Positions 50,065 through 60,877 of a DNA stretch of 64,000 bases are shown here, in pieces. Under the pieces are notes generated by a model. The model saw only the letters and a list, made by a program, of their open reading frames with translations. It was not told where the DNA came from and made no database searches. The stretch covers positions 62,001 through 126,000 of the forward strand of contig JAFZGF010000028.1 in the NCBI GenBank assembly GCA_017555565.1, in the 5' to 3' direction. Every line of letters starts with the position of its first letter. Position 1 is the stretch's first letter. A program made the translations under genes and the position numbers. The DNA is from Oscillospiraceae bacterium (GTDB lineage Bacteria; Bacillota; Clostridia; Oscillospirales; Ruminococcaceae).

Positions 50065-51282
50065 ATGTCTTGTAAAGTGTTAAAATGTTCCAAAATGTTT
50101 GATGCAGAAAACCAGCAGGTTCTGGAAAATGTGATGATTTTTGTTAAAGACAATATTATTGAAAAAGTTTGTCCTTGGACTGAAGAAACTGAAGGCTATG
50201 AAATTATAGACCTTACTGATAAATTTGTTACACCTGGTCTTATAGACTGTCACGTTCATCTTTCTTCCAATGGTGAAGCTAATCCATCAAGCGGTCAGAA
50301 AACTCTTGGTGATCATGCTTTCTTTATGATGAGAATGGCACAGACCGACCTTATGGCTGGTTTTACAACACTGCGCTCAGTAGGTGACCCTGGATTCAAC
50401 GATGTAGCATTAAGAAATGCAATCGACAGAGGTGAAGTTGTAGGCCCAAGACTTCTTGTTTCCGGCCCATGTATCGGTACAACAGGCGGCCATGCAGACA
50501 GTCACTATAACCCTTACATTACAGAATCTCCTGTTGCAGGTTCTGGCCAGATTTGTGACGGTGCTGACGCTATGCTGAAAGCTGCCAGATACAATGTAAA
50601 ACATGGTGTAGATGTTCTTAAATTTATGTCTACAGGTGGCGTTATGAGTAAAGGTACAACAGTTGGCGCACAGCAGATGACATTCGAAGAAATGAGAGCA
50701 GTTTGTGAAATCGCTGAAATGTATGGGGTTATCACTGCAACACATGCACACGGCACAAATGGTATAAAATGTGCGGTAAAAGCAGGTGTAACATCTGTTG
50801 AACACGGTATGATGCTGGATGACGAATGTATAGAAGAAATGGCAAAACGTGGCACATATCTCGTTCCTACAATCATAGCTGCTGAAAGAATCATCGTTAT
50901 GGGCGCAGAAGCAGGTATCCCACAGTATATGGTTGACAAAGCTAAACAGGTTCTTGCAAACCATAGAAATGGTGTTACTAAAGCCAGAGCAGCAGGTGTT
51001 AAACTTGCATTCGGTACAGACTCCGGTACACCATACAATTTCCACGGCAAGCAGGGTTATGAATTCCAGCTTATGCAGGAATTTGATATTCCAGTGCTTG
51101 AAGCACTTAGCTGTGCTACTAAAAATGCATCTGAACTTATCCGCAGACAGGATACAGTTGGTTCTATCACAGCTGGTAAATTTGCCGATATCGCTGCTTT
51201 TGATGGCGATCCACGCGAAGATATCACAGCTATGACAAGATGCGAATTTGTAATGAAAAATGGTGTAGTTTATAAGGGATAA
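50065..51282 (+). CDS. Imidazolonepropionase-like amidohydrolase, copy 1
   Basis: The 405-residue metal-dependent hydrolase has a beta-sandwich at both ends around a TIM barrel with VTPGLIDCHVHLSSNG (HxH), VDVLKFMSTGGVMSKG (carboxylated Lys region), TATHAHGTNGIKCAVKAGV, VEHGMMLDDE and AFGTDSGTPYNFHG (metal Asp). The family includes prolidase- and carnosinase-like peptidases of the Sgx/Cc2672 type, so a dipeptide or N-acyl amino acid is a likely substrate. AAGGAGATTATT precedes the ATG. A paralogue follows after 29 bases. Confidence 0.9.
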   Translation: MSCKVLKCSKMFDAENQQVLENVMIFVKDNIIEKVCPWTEETEGYEIIDLTDKFVTPGLIDCHVHLSSNGEANPSSGQKTLGDHAFFMMRMAQTDLMAGFTTLRSVGDPGFNDVALRNAIDRGEVVGPRLLVSGPCIGTTGGHADSHYNPYITESPVAGSGQICDGADAMLKAARYNVKHGVDVLKFMSTGGVMSKGTTVGAQQMTFEEMRAVCEIAEMYGVITATHAHGTNGIKCAVKAGVTSVEHGMMLDDECIEEMAKRGTYLVPTIIAAERIIVMGAEAGIPQYMVDKAKQVLANHRNGVTKARAAGVKLAFGTDSGTPYNFHGKQGYEFQLMQEFDIPVLEALSCATKNASELIRRQDTVGSITAGKFADIAAFDGDPREDITAMTRCEFVMKNGVVYKG

Positions 51283-51311
51283 TAGTTATTTGTTGAATAT
51301 AGAGGGTTATT

Positions 51312-52526
51312 ATGAGTAAAAAAGTTTTAAAATGTGGTCAGTTTTTTGATTCCGTTAATGAATGTGTAAAAGAAAATGTTTGGGTTGTTGTAGAAGACAA
51401 CAAGATTTCAGAAGTATCTGAAAACGAAGTTTGCTGTGAAGGCGCTGAATTTATTGACCTTTCCGAAAAATTTGTAATGCCAGGTATGGTTGACGCACAT
51501 ATGCACCTTATGATGAACGGTGAACCATCAGGCATGACTGATATGTACACAAAACGTGATGCAGACTATATGGTTGATATGATGATCAACGCACAGGCAG
51601 ACCTTATGGCTGGTTTTACTACCATCAGAGACGAAGGCTGTATCGGTTTTGTAGACATTTCATTGAGAAACGCTATCAATGCAGGTAAAGTATGGGGCCC
51701 AAGAATGAAAGTTGCTGGTATGGGTATCGGTTCAACAGGCGGTCACGGTGACAATCCACTCAGACCTGGCACAGTAATGGGTGGCGGTATGTCACAGGTT
51801 GTTGACAGCCCTGATGAAGCAAGAAAAGCTGCACGTCATACAATCAAATACGGGGCAGACCATGTCAAACTTATGGCAACTGGCGGTGTTATGTCTATGG
51901 GTGACGAACCTGGTGCACCTGACCTTACATTTGAAGAAATGAAAGCTGCTCTTGATATTGCAAATACACACGGTAAATCTTCATCTGCACATGCACACGG
52001 TGCTCTTGGTATCAAATGGGCTGTAAAAGCAGGCATTGCATCTATCGAACACGGTATGATGATGGATGAAGAATGTATGGACCTTATGGTAGAACATGGC
52101 ACATACCTTGTTCCAACAATCATAGCAGCCTACAGAATCGTTGAATTCGGTAAATATCTCCCAGCAGAAACAGTTAGAAAAGCTACAGAATGTCTGGAAA
52201 ATCACGGCAGAAACCTTGAAATGTGCCGAGCAAAAGGTGTAAAAATCGCTTTCGGTACTGACACAGGTACATTCTTCTCTGCACACGGCAAACAGGCATA
52301 TGAATTTGAACTTATGCAGAAATATGGTAACTTTACAGTTACAGAATCCCTTGTAGCGGCAACAAAGAATGCTGCTGACCTTCTCAGAATGTCAAAAGAA
52401 ATAGGTTCTATCGAAGTTGGCAAATACGCAGACATTGTTGCATTTGATGAAAGTCCATATGAAGACATTTCAGTTATGAGCCGCTGCTCATTCGTTATGA
52501 AAGATGGCGTAGTTTACAAAGGCTGA
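51312..52526 (+). CDS. Imidazolonepropionase-like amidohydrolase, copy 2
   Basis: The 404-residue paralogue of the preceding gene keeps all metal-site elements: VMPGMVDAHMHLMMNG, ADHVKLMATGGVMSMG, SSAHAHGALGIKWAVKAG, IEHGMMMDEECMD and AFGTDTGTFFSAHG. Similarity extends over the full length, including the same terminal SFVMKDGVVYKG, so the two arose by tandem duplication. Differences lie mostly in loops that line the active site (GDNPLRPGTVMGGGMSQV here), suggesting related but different substrates. AGAGGGTT precedes the ATG. Confidence 0.9.
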   Translation: MSKKVLKCGQFFDSVNECVKENVWVVVEDNKISEVSENEVCCEGAEFIDLSEKFVMPGMVDAHMHLMMNGEPSGMTDMYTKRDADYMVDMMINAQADLMAGFTTIRDEGCIGFVDISLRNAINAGKVWGPRMKVAGMGIGSTGGHGDNPLRPGTVMGGGMSQVVDSPDEARKAARHTIKYGADHVKLMATGGVMSMGDEPGAPDLTFEEMKAALDIANTHGKSSSAHAHGALGIKWAVKAGIASIEHGMMMDEECMDLMVEHGTYLVPTIIAAYRIVEFGKYLPAETVRKATECLENHGRNLEMCRAKGVKIAFGTDTGTFFSAHGKQAYEFELMQKYGNFTVTESLVAATKNAADLLRMSKEIGSIEVGKYADIVAFDESPYEDISVMSRCSFVMKDGVVYKG

Positions 52527-52543
52527 TATATAACAAAATAATA

Positions 52544-52576
52544 AAACCCGTGGAATAATTCCACGGGTTTTTATTT
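52544..52576. terminator. Terminator after the tandem amidohydrolases
   Basis: AAACCCGTGGAA-TAA-TTCCACGGGTTT followed by TTATTT. Confidence 0.92.
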
Positions 52577-52578
52577 GT

Positions 52579-54333
52579 TTATAAAAAATCTGGCGAATAT
52601 ATTATTTCGAAATTACCTTCAGAAGTATATTTTTGTATTTCTTCTGTGCTGAATTTATTTTTGCATATAAGATGATCAGTTTCAACGCAATAAAGGGAAT
52701 AACCATTTTCGATACAATCATTCAATATGTTTTCATTTATGTCATTAATCATAACAAGTTCATTTTCGGGTAAAGCACCTTGATTAATTTTGCTTAAGGT
52801 GTCAGCATACAGCTGGTCTGCTTTTGGATAATCAACTCGTGCTTCAAGGGCAGTGTTGGCAGCGTGACCATTTTTTCCGAATTTAACAGAAATTTCAATA
52901 CCACTGTTTGCTATGCCGCTGGAAATCATTGTGCAGATTTCATATTTTTCAGCAGCGTCATCCCAGATACTGTTTTTCAGAATTTTTTCATAAACCTGCC
53001 CTTGGAGATCACCTTCAGAACCAGTAAAATAACTGTGTTTTGAATTTAAAACGTCTTTAAGGTCGTACACCTGGATGAGAATGAGCAAGGCAAGAAGTAC
53101 ATTTGTAACTGTTATTTTATTGCATCTGGTTAAACAAAAAATAATGGCAATAACAATTGCATAAATTAACAGCCATGTAAAACGTCCATTGGCTCTGAAT
53201 ATACCGAACAATCCCTCCATAAGTGAGGCAGGAAATGGAATTCTGTAAATCTGTATTTCATCAAACATTATCCAGTCTCCAACAGCGAATATAAACAGAG
53301 CTGCAGTAGAAAAAATAATGCCGTAATAATTAAAAATAAATTCAAAACATTCTTTGAAAATGTTTAATTTGTAATGAAGAACAGCGATGAATGCACTTAT
53401 AGGAATCATAAGAATTATTCCTAATCCAAGATAGCTGAAAGCTTCAGGTTGACCCAAAATATTCGGACGAACTGGCAGTACAGAAGACCAGTTTGTGAAA
53501 CCTCGGCTCATAGGATTTATAAGAGCATTCAGGTTCATATTGAAAAAACCGTAACCGAAGGATGACATTGACCCTGTACTGTAAAAAGCACCTATGATAT
53601 ATCCGATTAATAATGTGATTAGAATGCTGAAAACAACATATGCAGGCGCAGAGACGATTTTTTTGTTTATGAAAAACTGTTCAACAGCAAATGCGAACAT
53701 TATTCCAAATGTAAAAGGCAGAAAGTAGGGGTGAATAGTAATCGCCAGTACATTGATTATAAAGAATGGCAGATATGCTTTAAAATCAGTCTTGCCTTTG
53801 TTACAGAAATAAAAATATAGTGCAGAAAGAATAAGAAAGTGGGAAGTAAGCCCGCAATGTCTGAATGCTCGTTCTATCATTATAGGGGAAAGTACAAACA
53901 CCGCAGATGCAAGGATATCTGTGATGATACTTTTACTGAACAGGTTTGATATCAAACTACCGAATGCCCCTTGAAGCATAAAACACAGCAGACAATAAAA
54001 TCCGAAATATTGGAATGTTGCAGGTAAAAAATCTCTGAAGATTTTAAAGAAAATTGCTAACAGAGGAATAGAATCTGTGTAAGAAACTACTGTACCATAA
54101 GGATAGGCCATGTTCTGTCCCAATCCCAACGGAAACCGCCACGGACTGTTTCTATATAACATCCAGCCACCGTAATGCTGTGCGATGTCTTTTTCTATAT
54201 AGCCATTTATAATAAGACTGTCATTGGTGAATTTTATAACATCAAATCCATATATGGCAATGAAAATAATAAAACCTACTAAAGCACCTATTATAAATGT
54301 TAGACATGTATTATTTTTTTTGTAATTTTGCAT
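52579..54333 (-). CDS. Multi-spanning membrane protein, GT-C/DUF6311-like
   Basis: The 584-residue protein has about twelve membrane segments followed by a soluble C-terminal domain of about 130 residues. The first external loop contains IEKDIAQHYGGWMLYRNSPW and GQNMAYPYGTVVSYTDSIPL, where acidic residues after the first helix recall the metal site of GT-C glycosyltransferases. I associate this arrangement with DUF6311 proteins, but have not verified it. It would act in the envelope. It lies eight bases downstream of an RluA gene on the same strand. Confidence 0.7.
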   Translation of the reverse strand: MQNYKKNNTCLTFIIGALVGFIIFIAIYGFDVIKFTNDSLIINGYIEKDIAQHYGGWMLYRNSPWRFPLGLGQNMAYPYGTVVSYTDSIPLLAIFFKIFRDFLPATFQYFGFYCLLCFMLQGAFGSLISNLFSKSIITDILASAVFVLSPIMIERAFRHCGLTSHFLILSALYFYFCNKGKTDFKAYLPFFIINVLAITIHPYFLPFTFGIMFAFAVEQFFINKKIVSAPAYVVFSILITLLIGYIIGAFYSTGSMSSFGYGFFNMNLNALINPMSRGFTNWSSVLPVRPNILGQPEAFSYLGLGIILMIPISAFIAVLHYKLNIFKECFEFIFNYYGIIFSTAALFIFAVGDWIMFDEIQIYRIPFPASLMEGLFGIFRANGRFTWLLIYAIVIAIIFCLTRCNKITVTNVLLALLILIQVYDLKDVLNSKHSYFTGSEGDLQGQVYEKILKNSIWDDAAEKYEICTMISSGIANSGIEISVKFGKNGHAANTALEARVDYPKADQLYADTLSKINQGALPENELVMINDINENILNDCIENGYSLYCVETDHLICKNKFSTEEIQKYTSEGNFEIIYSPDFL

Positions 54334-54341
54334 ATTAACAC

Positions 54342-55277
54342 CTATAAAGATTTGAAGAAACTAATAACATTATTATTTTCAAATTGAAATGTTTTGTTAG
54401 TAAGGTAAGAAACTGATAAATTATCTGGTATATTTCCAAATGAAATTTTATATGCACATAAAAGCTGGCTATCTATATTTTTTGCGGGTTTGCCGTATTT
54501 TCTGTCACCAACAATAGGCGCGCCCAAAAATGACAGATGAGCTCTTATCTGATGAGTTCGTCCAGTTATAAGAGTACATTCTATAAGGTTAAAACCTGGT
54601 TTTTTATCTAAAGTTTTGAAAATGGTAATTATTTCTTTGCTGTCTTCAACTTGTGATTTATATACAGTTACTTTTTTTGCTGTTTTGTCTCTTTTGAGAT
54701 AAGCAGTATATTTTCCGTCAGCAAGTTCATTCTGAGTGATACATATGTATTTTTTCTCAAGAAGGTTTTCTCGTATAACAGTATTCATATCAGCCAAAGC
54801 TTTATAATTTTTTGCAGCTATCACTAATCCTTCGGTGCCTTGATCTATTCTGTTGCATAAAGCAGGTGTAAAGGAGTTTTCCTTTTCGGGTAAATACACC
54901 CCTTTATCTATAAGATAAGACAGAATCATATCTATAAGGTTGCTTTCATTTTTATTATCAGAGTGACATAAAAGACCGAATGGCTTATTGACAATTAAAA
55001 TATTGTCGTCCTCATAAACAATTTTAAGTTGAGAGTAGTCAACTTTAATATGTGATACAGATTTTTCAACAGCGAAAAACTCATCATTGATATAGAGTTC
55101 GATAATGTCACCTTCTACCAATCGATAGTCTTCATTCTGCTTTTTACCGTTTATTTTTATTCTTTTGTTTCGAAATGCCTTTCTCATAAGGCTTTTTGGC
55201 ATCAAAGGGCAAACCTTTTCGCAAAAACGAAGCAGTCTTACGCCGTTATCATTTTTACCTGCTGTGAAACTTCTCAT
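54342..55277 (-). CDS. RluA-family pseudouridine synthase, divergent paralogue
   Basis: The 311-residue enzyme has an S4-like segment (about residues 15-62) and the catalytic domain with CNRIDQGTEGLVIAAKN, where the common HRLD reads NRID; the catalytic Asp (145) is kept. The second signature ITGRTHQIRAHLSFLG is intact. It is similar in length and order to the gene at 4255 and is probably an old duplicate with another RNA target. It is first in a two-gene minus-strand unit with the membrane protein. Confidence 0.88.
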   Translation of the reverse strand: MRSFTAGKNDNGVRLLRFCEKVCPLMPKSLMRKAFRNKRIKINGKKQNEDYRLVEGDIIELYINDEFFAVEKSVSHIKVDYSQLKIVYEDDNILIVNKPFGLLCHSDNKNESNLIDMILSYLIDKGVYLPEKENSFTPALCNRIDQGTEGLVIAAKNYKALADMNTVIRENLLEKKYICITQNELADGKYTAYLKRDKTAKKVTVYKSQVEDSKEIITIFKTLDKKPGFNLIECTLITGRTHQIRAHLSFLGAPIVGDRKYGKPAKNIDSQLLCAYKISFGNIPDNLSVSYLTNKTFQFENNNVISFFKSL

Positions 55278-55384
55278 TTTGTAATATTACCCACTTTAAT
55301 TTTTTGTTGATTTGTAGTATAATAAATTAGTATATATTATTTTAATAATTAAGTAAATAATAAATATTTTAAAGGAGGGATAAA

Positions 55385-56071
55385 ATGGGAGTACATGACG
55401 GACACAGAAATCGCCTTAAAACAAGGTTTATTTCACAGGGCCTCAGCGGTTTTGAAGATCATAACGTTTTGGAATTGCTGCTGTTTTATTCCATTCCAAG
55501 ATCTGACACCAATGAAATAGCTCATCGGTTGTTAAATCAGTTCAAGACGCTTTCAGGTGTATTTGATGCGCCAGTAGAAGAACTGTGCAAAATAAAAGGT
55601 GTAAGCACACATACAGCTACACTTATTAAACTTATCCCGGAACTGACAGCTGTTTACAACACAGATAAAACAAAAGATATAAAAATAGTTTCTTCCACAA
55701 AAGAAGCAGGCAGTTTTTTTGTGCCGCGATTTTATGGTAAGAAAAATGAAGAAGTTCACGCGTTATTTCTTGATGATAAAAAGAAAGTCATCAGGTGCGA
55801 CAAACTGTTTGAAGGTACGGTAAATTCTACACCTATCACAGTTAAAAAGGTTGTAGCCGCTGCAGTAAATACAAACGCTACATCTGTTGTTATCGCCCAT
55901 AACCATCCGGGTGGAGTGGCTCTGCCGTCAAGGGCAGATATGATGGCTACAGAAAAAATATATAAGGCATTAAAACTGATAAATATCGAACTTTGCGACC
56001 ATATCATTGTAGCAGATGATGATTTTGTTTCAATGGCCGACAGCGGTGAATTTGAGAGATATAAATATTGA
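55385..56071 (+). CDS. radC: RadC family JAB-domain protein
   Basis: The 228-residue protein has an N-terminal helix-hairpin-helix region (FSIPR-like [35 protein letters not shown]) and a C-terminal JAB/MPN metalloprotease-like domain with AHNHPGG (His 172 and 174), Ser 182 and Asp 185 of the JAMM pattern. A DNA-repair role was once proposed for RadC and later doubted; the actual function is unclear. AAGGAGGG precedes the ATG. It stands five bases before uvrB. Confidence 0.93.
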   Translation: MGVHDGHRNRLKTRFISQGLSGFEDHNVLELLLFYSIPRSDTNEIAHRLLNQFKTLSGVFDAPVEELCKIKGVSTHTATLIKLIPELTAVYNTDKTKDIKIVSSTKEAGSFFVPRFYGKKNEEVHALFLDDKKKVIRCDKLFEGTVNSTPITVKKVVAAAVNTNATSVVIAHNHPGGVALPSRADMMATEKIYKALKLINIELCDHIIVADDDFVSMADSGEFERYKY

Positions 56072-56075
56072 AATT

Positions 56076-58037
56076 ATGGATAGATTTGTTTTAAAAAGCG
56101 ATTATGTGCCTGCTGGTGACCAGCCGCAGGCTATTGAGATGATTAGCCAGGGGATACTTGACGGGCACAAAAGTCAGATTTTGCTTGGTGCTACCGGTAC
56201 AGGTAAAACTTATACGATGGCGCAGATAATCCAGAAGGTAAACAGACCGACTCTTGTTCTTGCCCATAATAAAACTCTTGCGGCCCAGCTGTGTACAGAG
56301 TTTAAAGAATTTTTTCCAGACAATGCTGTCGAATATTTTGTATCATACTATGATTATTATCAGCCGGAAGCTTATATTCCAGGCAAAGATGTATATATCG
56401 AAAAAGATAGTGCAATAAACGAAGAAATTGATCGTTTGCGTCATAGTGCAACTGCTGCATTGTCTGAAAGACGAGATGTTATCATTGTAGCATCTGTTTC
56501 CTGTATATACTCGCTGGGTGATCCTATAGATTACCGTGAAATGGTTGTTTCTCTTCGTCCAGGCAATAGAATGACAAGGGAACAACTTATGAAAGACCTT
56601 GTCCGTCTGCAGTATGAAAGAAATGATATGAACTTTGTCCGCAATAAGTTCCGTGTACGTGGTGATATTGTGGAAGTATATCCTGCTTATTCGCAGGAAA
56701 CAGCATTCAGAATAGAATTCTTTGGCGATGAAATTGAAAGGATAAGGGAAATTCATGTTGTTACTGGTAATGTAATAGCGACAGTAAACCATGTCGCTAT
56801 TTTCCCAGCAAGCCACTATATCGTTTCAGAAGAAAAGATGAAAGTTGCCCTTGAAAATATCCGAAATGAAATGGATCGGCAGGTGGAGATGTTTACCAGC
56901 CAGGGTAAACTGATTGAGGCACAACGTATTTCCCAGCGCACCCAGTATGATATGGAAATGCTGATGGAAGTAGGTATGTGCAAAGGTATAGAGAACTATT
57001 CCGCTGTATTTTCTGGCAGAAAACCAGGCGAAACAGGCACTACACTGCTGGATTATTTCCCGGATGATTTTCTTATGTTTATAGACGAAAGCCATGTTAC
57101 CATTCCACAGGTAGGGGCTATGTATGGCGGCGACTATGCCAGAAAGAAAAATCTTGTAGAGTATGGTTTCCGTCTACCAAGTGCTTTTGACAACAGACCA
57201 CTCAAATTTGAAGAATTTGAAAAGAAAGTAAACCAGCTGGTATTTGTATCTGCCACACCTGGCAAGTACGAAAAAGAACACGCCACACAGACAGCGCAGC
57301 TGATTATCAGACCAACAGGTCTTATAGACCCTGAAATTATTGTGAAACCAGTTGAAGGTCAAATTGAAGACCTGCTGGGTGAAATATACGAAAGAATTAA
57401 CAAGGATGAGCGTGTGCTTATCACAACACTCACCAAGAAAATGGCAGAGGATCTTACAGAATATCTGTCAGGTAAAAAAATCAAAGTCAAATATATGCAT
57501 CACGAAGTGGATACATTCGAACGAATGGAACTTATTCGAGATCTACGCCTTGGAACAATTGATGTTCTGGTAGGTATTAACCTCCTAAGAGAGGGGCTTG
57601 ACTTACCTGAAGTAAGCCTTATTGCTATACTCGATGCGGATAAAGAAGGTTTCCTGCGCAGTGAAACCAGTCTTATACAGACAATTGGCCGTGCTGCGAG
57701 AAACGCCAATGGTCAGGTTATTATGTATGCTGATGTTGTTACCAATTCTATGGAACGCGCTATAAGTGAAACCTACCGCAGACGAGCAATACAGATTGCA
57801 TACAATGAAGAACATGGTATTGTACCGCAGACTGTCAAAAAGGATATCAGGGGTATCATTGAAATATCCTCCAAAGAAGACAGTCCGAAAAAAGGCAATA
57901 AACGAATGTCCAAAGCCGAAAGAGAACAACTTATTGAGCGCCTGACAAAAGAAATGAAGCAGGCCGCCAAGATACTTGAATTTGAACACGCTGCATTCCT
58001 GCGTGACAGAATTGAAAAGTTGAAAAAAATGAAATAG
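56076..58037 (+). CDS. uvrB: Excinuclease ABC subunit B
   Basis: The 653-residue nucleotide excision repair helicase shows [19 protein letters not shown] at the N-terminus, Walker [15 protein letters not shown], the beta-hairpin [30 protein letters not shown], the helicase motif [15 protein letters not shown] and a C-terminal UVR motif ([20 protein letters not shown]). It verifies damage delivered by UvrA. ATG 56076 is chosen on the conserved family N-terminus, as the ribosome binding site is weak; coupling to radC is likely. Confidence 0.98.
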   Translation: MDRFVLKSDYVPAGDQPQAIEMISQGILDGHKSQILLGATGTGKTYTMAQIIQKVNRPTLVLAHNKTLAAQLCTEFKEFFPDNAVEYFVSYYDYYQPEAYIPGKDVYIEKDSAINEEIDRLRHSATAALSERRDVIIVASVSCIYSLGDPIDYREMVVSLRPGNRMTREQLMKDLVRLQYERNDMNFVRNKFRVRGDIVEVYPAYSQETAFRIEFFGDEIERIREIHVVTGNVIATVNHVAIFPASHYIVSEEKMKVALENIRNEMDRQVEMFTSQGKLIEAQRISQRTQYDMEMLMEVGMCKGIENYSAVFSGRKPGETGTTLLDYFPDDFLMFIDESHVTIPQVGAMYGGDYARKKNLVEYGFRLPSAFDNRPLKFEEFEKKVNQLVFVSATPGKYEKEHATQTAQLIIRPTGLIDPEIIVKPVEGQIEDLLGEIYERINKDERVLITTLTKKMAEDLTEYLSGKKIKVKYMHHEVDTFERMELIRDLRLGTIDVLVGINLLREGLDLPEVSLIAILDADKEGFLRSETSLIQTIGRAARNANGQVIMYADVVTNSMERAISETYRRRAIQIAYNEEHGIVPQTVKKDIRGIIEISSKEDSPKKGNKRMSKAEREQLIERLTKEMKQAAKILEFEHAAFLRDRIEKLKKMK

Positions 58038-58044
58038 GAGAAAA

Positions 58045-60867
58045 ATGAGCAACGAAAATATTGTTATTAAGGGTGCTAAAGAAAACAACCTTAAAAATAT
58101 AGATGTTACAATCCCAAGAGACAAAATGATTGTTATGACAGGCCTTTCCGGCAGCGGTAAGTCCAGCCTGGCTTTTGACACAATCTATGCAGACGGACAG
58201 AGAAGATATATGGAAAGTCTTTCTTCCTATGCAAGAATGTTTCTTGGACAGATGGAAAAGCCTAATGTGGAATCTATCGAAGGTCTTTCTCCGGCTATTT
58301 CCATCGACCAGAAAACAACTTCAAAAAACCCACGTTCTACAGTGGGTACAGTTACAGAGATATATGACTATCTTCGTCTGCTTTATGCGAGAATAGGCAT
58401 TCCGCACTGTCCTATCTGTGGCAAAGAAATTAAACAGCAGACTGTTGACCAGATGGTTGATGCTGTTATGGCTTTACCGGAAGGCACAAGATTCCAGGTT
58501 CTTGCACCAGTTGTAAAAGGTCAGAAAGGTACTCACGTAAAAGAATTTGATGCCGCAAAGCGACAGGGATTTGTGCGTGTAAGGGTAAATGGAATAATTT
58601 ATGACCTGGAAGAAGATATTGTTCTTGAAAAAAATAAAAAACATAATATTGAAATTGTAGTGGACAGACTTTCCATCAGAGAAGATACTGCCAGCCGTCT
58701 TGCACAGAGTATTGAAACAGCTCTTACACTTACAAATGGCACGGTGGTTATTGATGTCATTGATGGTGAAGAAATGCTGTTTTCACAGAATTTTGCCTGC
58801 CCTGACCATGGCATAAGTATTGATGAGCTTGCACCAAGAATGTTTTCATTCAATAATCCATTTGGTGCCTGCGAAAAATGTACAGGCCTTGGCGTATTTA
58901 TGCGTGTAGACCCTGACCTTATACTCCCTAATAAAAATCTGTCAATTGACCAGGGGGCAATAAAAGGCAGCGGCTGGTATTATGCTGAGGGTTCTGTATC
59001 ACATATGTATTACGTAGGCCTTGCAAAAAGATACGGTTTTTCACTTTCCACACCTATAAAAGATTTATCCAAAGAGGCTATTGATGCTTTGCTTTATGGT
59101 ACAAAAGGCGAAAAACTTGAACTTTATCGTGAAACTGACCGTGGTATGAGCAAGTATAGTACAGACTTTGAAGGGATAATTCCAAATATGGAGCGTCGTT
59201 TCAGAGAGACAAGCTCCAACTGGGTAAAAGAAGAAATTTCAGGATTTATGAATGGTGTTGAGTGTCCGGAATGTCACGGAGACAGACTGAAACCTATAAT
59301 TCTTGCGGTTACAGTAGGTGGCATCAATATCAGTCAGTTCACTAGAATGAGTGTACGTGATGCACTTAAATTTCTCGATGAAATCCAACTTTCTGAAAGA
59401 GAGCTGATGATAGCTGACAGTATTCTTAAAGAAGTTAAAGAAAGACTCAATTTCCTTAAAAGCGTAGGTCTTGAGTATCTTACACTTGCAAGAAGTGCTG
59501 CTTCGCTGTCAGGTGGTGAAAGTCAGCGTATCCGACTGGCCACACAGATAGGTTCATCACTTATGGGCGTGCTTTATGTTCTTGATGAACCAAGTATAGG
59601 CCTCCATCAGCGTGACAACGAAAAACTTATAGCAACACTTAAGCATCTGCGTGACCTGGGCAATACACTTATTGTTGTAGAACATGACGAAGATACCATC
59701 CGTGCAGCTGACCATATTGTTGACATTGGACCTGGCGCAGGTGTTCACGGTGGTGAAATTGTTGCACAGGGAACACTCAAAGATATTGAAGAATGTGATG
59801 AAAGTATCACTGGTCAGTATATGAGCGGTAAAAAATTCATTCCATTACCTGAAAAGTTAAGAGAAGGCAATGGAAATATAATAAAAGTTATCGGTGCACA
59901 GCAAAATAACCTGAAAAATATTGATGTGGAATTCCCGCTTGGTAAATTTATCTGTGTAACGGGTGTTTCAGGCAGCGGTAAATCCAGTCTTGTAAATGAA
60001 ATACTTTATAAAAAGACAGCTGCCGTACTTAATGGCTCAAAAGCAAAACCAGGTAAACACGAAGATATTTTAGGTCTTGAAAATATAGATAAAGTTATCT
60101 GCATTGACCAGAATGCGATCGGCAGAACACCTCGTTCAAACCCTGCCACATACACAGGCGTATTTACCGATATCCGCAATCTTTTTGCACAGACAAACGA
60201 TGCTAAAATGCGTGGTTATAACGCAGGCCGTTTTTCATTCAATGTCAAAGGCGGCCGATGTGAAGCCTGTGAAGGCGATGGTATTCTGCAGATAGAAATG
60301 CACTTCCTGCCAGATATCTATGTACCTTGTGATGTGTGTAAAGGCAAACGATACAACCGAGAAACGCTTGAAGTTAAGTACAAAGGCAAAAATATTGCTG
60401 ATGTTCTTGATATGACTGTTGAACAGGCGATGGCTTTCTTTGAAAATCATCCAAAGATTTACAGAAAGATAAAAACATTGTATGATGTAGGTCTTGGATA
60501 TATTAAACTAGGTCAGAGTGCAACAACACTTTCAGGTGGCGAGGCACAGCGTGTAAAACTGGCTCTGGAACTGTCCAAAATACAGACAGGCAAAACTCTG
60601 TATATTCTGGACGAGCCTACTACAGGTCTTCATACAGCTGATGTACACAAACTTATAACTGTTCTTCAGAAGCTTGCAGATGCAGGCAACACAATTGTTG
60701 TTATTGAACACAACCTTGACTTGATCAAGGTATGCGACCATATTATTGATATTGGTCCAGAGGGCGGCGATGAAGGCGGTACTGTGGTTGCAACTGGTAC
60801 ACCACAGCAGATAAGCGAAAACCCTGCATCATATACAGGGCATTTTCTTAAAAAATATTTTGAATAG
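58045..60867 (+). CDS. uvrA: Excinuclease ABC subunit A
   Basis: The 940-residue damage-recognition ATPase has two ABC modules, with Walker A sequences [13 protein letters not shown] and [13 protein letters not shown], two ABC signatures ([30 protein letters not shown]) and zinc modules ([32 protein letters not shown] and CDVCKGKR). Length is normal. GGAG lies before the ATG, seven bases after the uvrB stop, so the subunits are expressed together. Confidence 0.98.
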   Translation: MSNENIVIKGAKENNLKNIDVTIPRDKMIVMTGLSGSGKSSLAFDTIYADGQRRYMESLSSYARMFLGQMEKPNVESIEGLSPAISIDQKTTSKNPRSTVGTVTEIYDYLRLLYARIGIPHCPICGKEIKQQTVDQMVDAVMALPEGTRFQVLAPVVKGQKGTHVKEFDAAKRQGFVRVRVNGIIYDLEEDIVLEKNKKHNIEIVVDRLSIREDTASRLAQSIETALTLTNGTVVIDVIDGEEMLFSQNFACPDHGISIDELAPRMFSFNNPFGACEKCTGLGVFMRVDPDLILPNKNLSIDQGAIKGSGWYYAEGSVSHMYYVGLAKRYGFSLSTPIKDLSKEAIDALLYGTKGEKLELYRETDRGMSKYSTDFEGIIPNMERRFRETSSNWVKEEISGFMNGVECPECHGDRLKPIILAVTVGGINISQFTRMSVRDALKFLDEIQLSERELMIADSILKEVKERLNFLKSVGLEYLTLARSAASLSGGESQRIRLATQIGSSLMGVLYVLDEPSIGLHQRDNEKLIATLKHLRDLGNTLIVVEHDEDTIRAADHIVDIGPGAGVHGGEIVAQGTLKDIEECDESITGQYMSGKKFIPLPEKLREGNGNIIKVIGAQQNNLKNIDVEFPLGKFICVTGVSGSGKSSLVNEILYKKTAAVLNGSKAKPGKHEDILGLENIDKVICIDQNAIGRTPRSNPATYTGVFTDIRNLFAQTNDAKMRGYNAGRFSFNVKGGRCEACEGDGILQIEMHFLPDIYVPCDVCKGKRYNRETLEVKYKGKNIADVLDMTVEQAMAFFENHPKIYRKIKTLYDVGLGYIKLGQSATTLSGGEAQRVKLALELSKIQTGKTLYILDEPTTGLHTADVHKLITVLQKLADAGNTIVVIEHNLDLIKVCDHIIDIGPEGGDEGGTVVATGTPQQISENPASYTGHFLKKYFE

Positions 60868-60877
60868 GAGGCAGATT

